Shown here piece by piece: positions 45,961 to 57,300 of a DNA stretch of 64,000 bases; position 1 is the first letter of the stretch, and each line of letters begins with the position of its first letter. A program made the position numbers and the translations under genes. The notes below the pieces were generated by a model. That model saw only the letters and a list, made by a program, of their open reading frames with translations. It was not told where the DNA came from and did not search any database. Origin of the DNA: Lateolabrax maculatus. Its lineage: Eukaryota; Chordata; Actinopteri; Acropomatiformes; Lateolabracidae. The stretch is taken from positions 19,831,001 to 19,895,000 of the forward strand of contig CM062214.1 of NCBI GenBank assembly GCA_031216445.1, read 5' to 3'.

Positions 45961-48153
45961 GTAAGTACCATGATGTTATTTTTTTTTTTTTTAGTGAAGA
46001 TACAATCATGCAGATACTGTTTTCCTGACATTCTGTGTATTTTTAAAGGTTACAGTTGGGTGAAGTTGAAGCGATGTGATTTCAGATTTCAAGTGATGGA
46101 CTGGAAATATCCCAGTGTCAGTAGGTAGCCCACGTTTCCATCCACCTGTTTTTATGCGCATTTCCAGTTTTCAGTGTCATAATAGTGCCCCCCCCTCACC
46201 CATCACAAAAAGTTTTTACGCATTCAACGACCTTCTGAAATAAATAATTGTTTTACAATCATTCAAAATTATGAATTGGCTTTTTTTGTTTGTTTTCTTA
46301 AAATTCGGTAAAAAAAAAAATTTGGGCAAGATTTTATGGCAACCTGGCTCGTTAAGCATCAACTCTGCATCACAAAACACTTAGCCCAGCTGTCTGTCAA
46401 GAGTCTTAACCAGGAAGTGAGTCACTGCCTTTAAAGGACAATAAATGATTCTTAATAATTACACCAGGCCATGTCTTGAATATATATTGCACTGTATATA
46501 TCAGTTTATCATCATGTCAGGAAGAAAACAGGAAGTTTTGTATTAAAATTCAGTATAGCTGCTCAGTATCATCATCATTCCACAATGATAAGATGGGATG
46601 AATAACTCTTCTTAATATGTGCATCCCTAATTGGAAAGTCGGTTTTATAAACAATAAGAGCTTTTAATGCATATAAGATAAACATGGAGGTTGTTGTTGT
46701 CTTACTGCCTAAAAAATAAGTTTTGACTAGATGAGCATGAAAGCCCTGTCACCAGCTTTTGTTCTTGCAGGTTCAAAGCTTGTAGTTTGGTGCATGGAGG
46801 AGGGATCCATAGGGAGTTGTCATGTCACTAAGCAGTCTGGCTTTTAAACAGTGTCACAACTCTGCTCTTTGCTCTGTTCTCTCTGATTCTATGCCTCTTT
46901 CTGCCCTCATGTCATCATCCACAAGCAGCAGACTAAACAGACCTCACGCAAATATCAGTCTGATATGATGCATTTGGTATTTTGTTTCTTGTCTAGACCT
47001 GAAATAAAGAAAAAGGCCCTTGTAGCTTCTTCAAATTGTTTATGGTGATGACAGATGAACATTATTTTCCTGCTTTCAAACCAGTATTTATTGTACTTCC
47101 AGTATTGTTTAGGCATAGGAATAGTTGGTATCTTCGATCAACTTTAATCAGTTTCCTCTCAAGTATGAAATAACCTATTTTCTGTATTTACTGAGCAACC
47201 CATTTGCTCGTTAATCTGCTTAAGCTTGCATGTATTTCCCAATAGGTTCTTGAGTGTACTGTGTGCTGTAGGCATAGCTGACCTATATGTTGAATATGTA
47301 TGTGAATACAGTCAAAAGTCATAAATTATATGTCATGACATCAAGTTAACCTCTAGTATCAACACTGCACATTTTTTACATCATGAAATTGTCACTTACA
47401 ATCATGTCACCGCGATGTTTAAAGAAATGTAATGTTTTGCTCTTCTGCTCGGCCTTGCATGAAATTATACTTGCATTCTATTTTGAAACCTACAGTTGTC
47501 AATTGTGTTTACCATGCTTGAACAAGGTGAGATTTGTGATGTGACTCATTCAGTAATTGATTAGTTTCTTTGCCTGCTTATTACCAGGGTTACAGGGACA
47601 CAGGGAAAATTACTACTTACAGTGATTCAAGGAATTTTGATTGTCCTGCTTACAGTAATCAAAGCTAATAACCACAGCTAAAAAACAGTACACACATATA
47701 TTTATACTGAATTTGTCAGTGGAGTTAATTAGTATAAGTATAGAATCAGTGCACCAGTGGTTCACATGTTACATGTCTGCAGAATCCTTTTAGGCCTTTC
47801 AGAATATCTCTGATTAAGAAAATGCTAAATTGTCTTTATTTACACGTTCGACATAGCTATTAATCTTTTGTTCAGAGGTTTGACGCAGCGCAAATCCAGC
47901 AACTTCATGAGGAGGACAAGTCCTCTTAGAGGCTGTGTGCAGTCACGGCACTGCTGTTGGTCAGTACAGAAAATAGCTCCAATTTCTCATGATAACAACA
48001 TTGCTTCTATATTGTTTAACCTTATTTTAGTTCATGGAACATGTTATTTCTAATAAATGGGCATATAATAGCGTGCTGGCTTAGATGAGTACAATAATTG
48101 TTGTTGAGCAAAATGGGCTCAGCCACTTTCTAAATATGAATTCTTTCCAACAG
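45961..48153 (+). other. slco1c1: slco1c1 intron 1 (inferred)
   Basis: Donor gtaagt at 45961 and acceptor tttccaacag. A possible alternative non-coding exon lies at 47876-47959 (acceptor ttttgttcag, donor gtcagt), but its ATG is out of frame with the transporter. Otherwise AT-rich with no recognised feature. Confidence 0.5.
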
Positions 48154-48324
48154 GTGTGAGTGAGGACAGCCATAGTAAATCGTCTAAAGAGAAGCCACAG
48201 CTCAGGCAAGGTACGGTAGAAGTCTGCTTTGATGGAAATGGACAACACAGCCACAGGCAGCTGGGCTCTAGACAGCAACCCTACCTCCTCATCAATGAAG
48301 AACTCCTGCCACCCCAATCTGAAG
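48154..48324 (+). CDS. slco1c1: slco1c1 exon 2: 5' UTR end and coding start
   Basis: Coding starts at the ATG 48232 (or 48238) and gives MEMDNTATGSWALDSNPTSS followed by SMKNSCHPNLK, 31 residues, phase 0 into MFLAALSFAYFAKAL. A TAG five codons upstream in the same frame (48217-48219) fixes the start within this exon. The second ATG has the better context (G at -3, G at +4) and gives a protein that begins MD like the human one. Another frame is open through the whole exon (SEDSHSKSSKEKPQ...) but would not join exon 3 in phase, so it is a shadow. Confidence 0.8.
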
Positions 48325-51300
48325 GTACTGTACTCTGTGGAAAAATTAGCTCTCTCCTGACAAGCCTTTCGTTTGAGTTTGTTGTTGACCAGTTTAGTCA
48401 AAACTTTGGCATATTGTAAATAGCATTACAAATGGTATGATGAAAAATTTGGCCACAAACTCCTTTGTCTTCATCTTTTGGAAAAGATAATTAAACTACC
48501 AACATTTCTGGAAAAAACATATTTCACAATTATTTCATCAAGCCAAAATACAGTTTTGAAGTGGCAGATTTGGAAAAAATACATAAGTACAGTTACACAA
48601 GTCAGTGGGGACAGTGTTATATTACACATGTTCAAAGTCATCTGACTGGCCTAGAGGGTTCACACAAGTATCTTTCAAATTACTGGTATCACATGTATGT
48701 AAGAAAAAGAGACACAAAGGGCATATGTTGGTGAATGTACACCCTCGTGTGAGTGTTTAATGTTTGTGGAGAATACCTAAAAGCTACAGCTGTAGGCATC
48801 TCCACTGCACAGTGACTTCTTCATCTAGCTCATTTGAAAAGGAAGTTTCTTTTATGGATGACTAGTTGAATAAAACCCCTTTATATTTTAAAATGTATAT
48901 ACCCTTCTTCTTTGTGTGCTGACGTAAATCCATTAAGACCAACTTAAAGTTTGAGTTGAGCGTGCTGCATGTTCCTTGTAGGCCTAGTTGATGACCATGC
49001 AAGGTGGTGCTGTGCTCTTTGGAGTGGGTCGCTGTGAAAAATCCAGACAAAGTTTGTGCTTAAGTAAAGGAGGTCAGAACAGAGGGTTTGTGCCTCTTTA
49101 TTGGATTAAGAAGCACATTGGACAATAATTAAAAAGCTGCTTAGTGAAATACTTGGGCAACTGCAAGCAACAATAATAAGGAATTCCAGTCATGGTGCCT
49201 TTTTGTGTTTTCCTTCTGTGTGTGGTAATCCTACAATGAACCTCTCAGTGTGGTGCTTTTGATACAACATTCACTTGTTTATCTAAAGAAAGGGATTTGT
49301 CTACTTGTAGCACACATGTGCTGCTGATTTTCAGGGAGGCATTCTGCATGTTTGTTTAGCCCACATTAGGGTTATTCTACACATTACATGTTTTTTGATT
49401 CTTGTTGAAAGATGTTTAATCTTTCTGATTCTATTTCCAATCATTCAACCTTGTGGGCCTTAAGATTTACACTGAAAAAAAATAATGTATTGAATAGTTT
49501 AATGAAGTATACAATATTTGTATAGTACATTCTTTTGTTAATATTAATATTAACAATAATAATTACACTTTTATCATCAAGACTTTTTTGTTTTTGCATA
49601 TTTAGGAAGTAAAAAATAATCTATCAAATTAGTGGAATTCACAAGATGATGACTACTATATTTAAGTAATTTAATTAATTATAACCTATAACTATAATTT
49701 AGTATATATTAGTTCCTCAATATGATTGTTCTATTTACACAAATATGTTTGGAAAACCACATTATAAAAGCTTAAATAAAACAAAGGACAACATTTTGGT
49801 AAATTTACCTTTGTAATAAGGTCTTGAGGAATTTATGTTTATAAGTTACTTCTAAAACAAAGTTACAAAGTTCCTCATAATTTGTACAAATTCGGTGCAA
49901 ACCAGATTTAAATACATTAAGACAATATAAAAAAGTAATGTAAACATTAATCAAAGCAGGTATAGATAGTTGGATTGATAAATGCATATATAACAAAATG
50001 ATGCCCATAGTAACAATGAAGCAAGAAGGATATAAATCCAAAGTTAAAGTAAGTTACACACCTTACCATTCCACGTTTCCAAAAAAGGTGAAGGTTCCTT
50101 TAAGTTATGGCATTTGTCAGTATAGAGTATATGTACTGTAAAACCTTAAACCACCGTAATGCTGGTATAAGGTTTCCAGATCCAAGTCAACTAATACAGT
50201 CATATGAGAACCATTACGTCTTGCCGTTCCTGCAGAAGCATTACATCAATTTATATTCTATGGTATGAATGGTAATTATGTACTTGACATTAGAGCCAAG
50301 CCTGGGCTTGTATTGAGAGATGTTTTAATCAGCTGCAGTCCACCCAGGTGGTTGCCATAGCTCCACTGGTCCTTTTTAACACCTCACAGATTTATGAACC
50401 TTTCTTCCCTTTTTTCATACTGCGAAACCATGTTAATGGACAACGCTGCTGCATAATTGTTTATTCTTATGTTTGGACTACTACTACTACTGTTATACAG
50501 TATCGCTGGAAACTCAGAGACTCGTTCTGTGTCAGCTTCTTGCTCAGCTGTATTCTCATTGGGTGAGCTTTGGGTCAAAGACAAATTACAGTTCACATGA
50601 TCTAAAGTTTGATTGCGTTGCAGAGTTGTAAAATCCAAGCTGTGTATAACATCCACAGGAACACTGTGGCAAGACTGCGTTACTGGGATTTCCTTAAGCA
50701 TGAGCCATACTAACTGACTACTAAACCCGGCTCAGGCTGCCAATTTCATTACTTATGTTGTTCAGAATTTACATCTGATTAAGGATTTCATTCTTTCTTT
50801 GGGATATCAGTTTCATATTACATGTGGTATTTTCTCAAAGGTTTAATACTTCTACTATTCAATTTGTGCTTACACTTGGAGCCATGATCTGAAAAGATAA
50901 CATAGTTTTTTTCAGTGTCTCTCACTAGAGAAGAGAGAATGTTTAATGTAACTTCATTTGTACCTGTTAATACAGTGGTGATAATACAGGTGGATTGATT
51001 CTGATAATTGATAAATTAATTTAGTTAATGGGCAAATATGCTCAAAAGTGCCTGACTCCAGCTTCTGAAAGTTAATTATATTTAAGTTCTTTTTTTTTAG
51101 TGTTCTATGATAGTAAGTTTAGCTTTGGGTTTTGTACTGTTGGTCAGACTAATGAATATGAATATGTCAGCATGGGCATGCATTACTCATTATTTGCGCA
51201 CTATATGCATGACATTTTGTAGACCAAACACTGAAATAATGAAGATAGGCATTGCTTGTAACCCTACTCTAAAATATATTTTCCATTTTTGGCCTTTAGA

Positions 51301-54300
51301 GAGTGTTGCACCTTAACATTATCATATGTATCTGTGAAGACAAGAATTACTTTTCAGATTATTTTATTTGTTTACAAATATTCATGAATTTGCACTTGAG
51401 TATATTCACAACATAGATACACAGAGCACTCATGTTCTCAGGTGTATTCACCGCTGATGTTTTTAACTTTTGACACATTTTGAGATTTTATACAACTTCC
51501 AGGGATGTAACTTTAAAATAGATTATTAATAATAATACTATTATTGTCAAAAAGCAGTGGTATGTGAATTCATAGTTGCTTTCAAATGACATTCAAAAAA
51601 CTGTGAAAAACGAGTATGCATGTGTTGGTCAGAGGCGTGTGCATCTCTTCTGAGCTTGGGCTATTTTCATCCCTAAGAGTGCAGGCTGTGGATACCTCTC
51701 ACCTGTTTCCAATTATGCTGCATGTCGGTCGGTCTGTCAGCTCATAGTGCAGTAGATGTGTCTGTGTCCTAGTGGGATTGGCTTCTCTATCAACCTTGCC
51801 TTGCCTCTAATCCTCCCTTTGTTACTGACTGTCAGAGTCCACAGGTGGTTTAGCAAAAAGAGGAGAGAGCTCAACACACTCTCTGGCCCAAGCTTCAACA
51901 ACACATTTGCAGTTTCCCTTTTACAAAGATGTATCAGCACTGCAAATTCACGTCATACATATACACACTCACTCAGAGAAATATGCGCACAAAGTCGCAA
52001 GCTAGTGCTCAGTTATATGTACTTTTCTTTATTGTTTTGTCTCAGTTACTACATTTTTATATTCCCTTTTCAGTCAAGCCTTTGCAATTTGTTTTTCTTA
52101 CTTGTCATGTTTCCTTTCCACTGTGGCTTCTCCACTAACTGATATGTAGTAGACTTTTAGTTGAAAGAATTAAGAAAAATATTGAGATGCTTCACCTACA
52201 ATGTTTGAACGATATTACCACAAATACTAATTCCAGTACTATAATGTGATAAAAAATAATTTTGAGACCGGTTGATCTATTCTTTTGAAATTAAAATGTA
52301 GAGCAGAAGCACTTTGTTTGACACAGTTTTCTGTTTCTCTTTCTGTATCTCTGTAGATGTTCCTTGCAGCCTTGTCCTTTGCCTACTTTGCCAAGGCTTT
52401 ATCTGGTAGCTACATGAAGAGCACAATTACACAACTAGAAAGGCGATTTGAGCTCCCCAGTTATCTGATCGGTATCATAGATGGAAGCTTTGAAATAGGT
52501 GAGTTTCTCAATTCCTTTTTGTCCATGTGTCTCTCTATGTACTGGTTATTCATGAACATATTTTGAAGCATTTAGATGCTAAATCAAGTAATCCAAAAAT
52601 GTGTCCTCAGCATGTCAGCGAGCTTGATACTATAGCATATACGCATCCCCTTTGAGCACTGAATAGTCCCTGGTCGCGTACCTAATTGACTCTTAATGAG
52701 CGAAAAATCCTTTGAAGTTACAGCATGTAGGCTTTGAATAGAGGGATTTTGTTAGGGGTTGTGCAGTTGCACAACAGACTAGGGCCACTGAATAAAGAAT
52801 ATGTAAATATTGTGTGTCAGATAAATATTCACACTGACCATGATCAGAACCTACACAGTTGTCTGGCAGGGCTGTTGAAAGTCCATCTATCCATTATATA
52901 TACTGCTCATCCTTAGAGTGTCGCAGGTGGGCTGGAGCCAATCCCAGCTGACAATCATATACAGGCAGTGGCGTCACACATCTGTCCCTAACATGTTGGG
53001 TAAACCCAGTTTGCAGTGACAGAGATACACACAAACAAATATTATAGCAGTCCAGTCAATGTAATCTTTCAAAATGACTGCACAGAGATAAGACATACAG
53101 CATCCCTCAAAGTTTTTGTTAGAAAGACAGATAAACAGACCAGTGTAATGGTGGAGGGCAAATACATTTCATGAAAAACATGTTTAGTGTTTACTGATAC
53201 ATGCTTGGTTAAAGCAAGGTACATGTGCAGTATGGCTGTCTGACTATGAAAACTAGTTTCCGCTGTTTGTATATCTCTTGAAGGTAGCAATTCTACTGCT
53301 TGTCAGTTTAATCAGTGTAATACAGTAGCTTACACGTCACGGACATATCCCTCCATGGTGTCTCTCCATAGGCAAAGAACACTAGGTCTCATATATATAT
53401 AATGCCTTTGACTCATCTCCATCTCCTTCTCTGATTATCTCAACCCTGTAGGGAATCTTTTGGTGATTGCCTTTGTGAGCTATTTTGGTGCCAAACTCCA
53501 CCGACCCAAGATCATAGCAATCGGATGCATCTTGATGTCTTTTGGGACCTTCTTGATTGCCATGCCTCACTTCCTCATTGGCCGGTAGGCAAATGATCAC
53601 GTCTGTATGTATGCTTTGCAGTTCACGAATTCCAAGTGTAGTAAGAGTATTTCTTGCACTTTAAAAATGTACTCTCTGAGATATGTATTTGTGCTTCACA
53701 TTGTGAGTATCTAATGATACCTGATGCTTTCTCCCTTCCCTTGTTTAACAGTCACATTGGTATTTTGTACGCAGCTATAAGATCGAAACATCAGTTAGAT
53801 CTTCAGTGAATTCAACCAATAGCCTCTCTCCATGTCCAGCAAGCTCACCTGAGTCCAACAGGGCAGGTGACAGGCCCTATATACTGCCATCTAGAGGTAA
53901 GATTAGGAGTAGAATTCTTACTGTGCTTGGTCAAAAAAAACATGTTGTTTATTTTTTTATTCGCAATTTGTGAAAATGGTCAAATCAAAACCAGCTGTCT
54001 CATCATGATTAATAAGAATAAAGTAGTAATGTAGTAATATAAAATAAAGAAAGACAGACATGCATGGATTAAGTTCATTGTCATTTTATAAGAATTTTAT
54101 AAAATAAGTCTCATCTTATTTTTCCTATTTCTTTTCTAACTGTAGGCTGTGAGCGAGAGTCCAGTGTTTCAATGTGGATCTATGTGTTTCTGGGGAATGT
54201 CCTGCGTGGGATTGGAGAGACTCCCGTACAGCCTTTAGGAATCTCCTATATTGATGATTATGCACAATCTGAGAATGCTGCCTTCTATATTGGTAATGCA

Positions 54301-57300
54301 CCTTACTTACTGTCTATGTTAATAGCTTTGGGCTGTACCAAGATTAAGGTCACTTCATTTTTAACGTCATTAATTCAGAAAGTGGATTTTTACACCTGTA
54401 TAGTTGAATAAAAGGGTTTTATATCTAGGCAACCAAGAAAGAATAGCTTCTTTTTTTATTATTTTTATTCAGACTTCAGTACTTATTACCAAGATAATAT
54501 CTATTGTTCCTAACATATTGGATTATACAACATAGAATATAAAAACAATATATTTCAAAATATTATAAATTACACATATACAATTGCTGTTTGCACATAT
54601 TGTAACTCACCAGTCTCTGGTTGGGATGACACTGCTTTCTCAGTCACCTGTATGTATTTTCTCTTCAGGCAGTGTAACAGTCAGTTTAAATCTTTTTTAT
54701 TTTCACCCCACCATGCACATTTGTACAATAAAAATTTCAAATTTCCTCTTGTCTTAGGTGCATTCCAAAAAAGTCTAGAAGTTTCAGAATATAAAACAAA
54801 ATAGTGCAATGTAAATGCCTAATGCAAAATAGCCTGTTTCAACTAGTGTCACAGTATTTGAGTATGTATCAGGAGGTATATAGGATGTACTAAGTAGAGT
54901 AGATGAAGTAGATGGATCTTGCCACCTGACAACATGTTTAATACATATAGGCTTTTGCTAAAAGAAAAAATTGACTGATATTTCATACTGTAACACATTC
55001 CATTATATAATACAGTGAATTGACTATATAATGAAATGTGTTATAGTATGAAATACCTAAATAAAAATAAATCCTAAAAATAAATCATTGCCAAATTAAG
55101 CCCAAACATTGGATGTTACAAGTTAGTATGAGTTAAAAATAAATTACTTTGTTGTCTATTCTAGGATGTGTCCAAACTATATCGATTATTGGTCCTGTCT
55201 TTGGGTACCTGCTGGGGTCGCTGTGTGCCAAGATCTACGTTGACATTGGCTATGTGGACATGGGTGAGTGATAAATTATGACTCTTTAAATAACTCTTTA
55301 AGTTACATAAAAGTTACAAAGCTGCACAAGAGCTGCCAAGAGGAAATTAATTGCTGTGATACAGTATAATCTTAATGGCAAGCAAGCACAACATCTGTTG
55401 TGAACCTTTCTGAACAGGTCAGGAAACATCTCCTCATATTATGAAATGTTGCCTTTGAACATTTACCACATCAATACATTTGTTAATGTAAAGCACTTTG
55501 AAACTGACTCTGTATATTGATGTGTACTTTATAAATAAATTTGCCTTGCCTTGCCATAGAAATGAATATAACTAAAATAACTACTGCGCTGATATGGTTC
55601 TTATTTTTTCGCAGAGACGGTGACTATTACCCCTAGTGATGCCCGCTGGGTGGGGGCATGGTGGCTGGGCTATCTCATCGCTGGTACTATCACCCTAATG
55701 TCTGCTGTACCTTTCTGGTTCTTGCCTAAATCACTGCCCATGCCTGTGGATAAACACGATACCAGCTGCACCCCAGAGCAAACCAGGTTTATCAAAGATT
55801 CCCCCACCATGGAGCACAAGTTCAGACCTGAAGAGCCAGCTAATTTACATCAGATGGCCAAAGGTATGATTTTCGTCACCCCAAGTTGTATATTGCATTG
55901 AATATTTAGTATTTTAATTTTCTGTACCCAGTCTGTGGAATCTTTAGGGATGTTCTAACTTTCCCAATTACTGCTCTTACTATATTTTTCACTTGAGTTA
56001 CTTTTGTGACTACTTTGCCCTAGAGACGCCTATTGACCCATGGTATTCTCACATTTCTATCTCAACTGTTTCTTCTTATGAATTTAAATTGTCTTCAGAT
56101 CCATGAACAATTTTGCAGGCAGTTAATCCAATTACACAAAAGTTGTGTAATTTAAAACATGTTTGTGGATATAGTTTTGAACATTATATGCTTGTTATAA
56201 ATGCAATGGTAATCTTTAAATTATGAAAAGACTAAGTAAAGAACATTAAACAAATGTTCAGATGTGTTGGCAAAGTCTGCGTTTTAAATGCTATTCATAA
56301 ACTTCCCCACACAGAATTTGTACCCACAGTGAAGAGTCTCCTTGGAAATCCGGTATACATCATCTACTTATGTGTGACCATCATTCAGTTCAACTCTCTC
56401 ATCGGGATGGTCACCTACAAACCCAAATACATTGAGCAACACTATGGCCAGTCAGCATCAAAAGCCAATTTTCTCATGGGTAAGCAGGATATTTTGATGA
56501 TTCATAATGTTTACCTTGTTTGGAAGATTTTTTCTTGTCATTTTATCTTTGTAGACGAGTTGTTCAAAACCTGTGTTGCTTCACCGAAAGGGAAGTATCT
56601 AATGATGCAAAATGATGTGAGCTGGACAGTCATCATAAGTGTTTCATGAGCCAGCTTTTGATGAATTTTTTATGCTCCAACTTCCACATCCCTCTTAAAT
56701 ATATGCTGCAGCTTCTAAATGGCAACCAGGTTTACAGCAATAGCTGGAAATTCTGAAATTACATTGATTCTAAAAGCATGCACACAGATTAATGAGACCA
56801 ATTATTAGGTCATCCTGATGGAATTGGAGACAGTATAATACATTAATCCATATGACAGAAAAAGTGAGGAGGGTGTTTGGTGATGAGAAAGGCATTCCAT
56901 ATCCTCTCAACCATCTAAAGTAATGTTCATCTTTCACGACATGACTTCAATTCACTTTACATGAAATTTTAATGAGACTACTTTGATATGAATGAGTGTT
57001 CTGACTTTGATCCCTTTTGGGGAGCAATGTTGCTGCCTGATGTTGCCTGTTCATGTTGTTTACTGATCCTCTGTCCCTTTAAGATTTTCTTGTATTCTGC
57101 GGTTTGGCTAGGCATGATCAACATCCCAGCTGTGGCCCTTGGGATGTTCTCTGGCGGGGTTGTCATGAAGAAGTACAAGCTGGGTATCATGGGAGCAGCT
57201 AAATTTGCCTTTGGGACCTCCCTGCTGGGCTTCTTCCTGTCGCTCTTTTTCTTAGCCATGGGCTGTGAGAACTCCAAGGTGGCAGGTGTCACAGTTTCAT

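Noticed and set aside
47876..47959. Possible coding exon (MRRTSPLRGCVQSRHCC) upstream of slco1c1 exon 2
   Set aside because: Joining it to 48154 runs into a stop at once. At most it is an alternative non-coding exon.
48156..48419. SEDSHSKSSKEK... frame through slco1c1 exon 2
   Set aside because: It lacks an ATG and cannot join exon 3 in phase with the donor at 48325. The overlapping frame with ATG 48232 does both.
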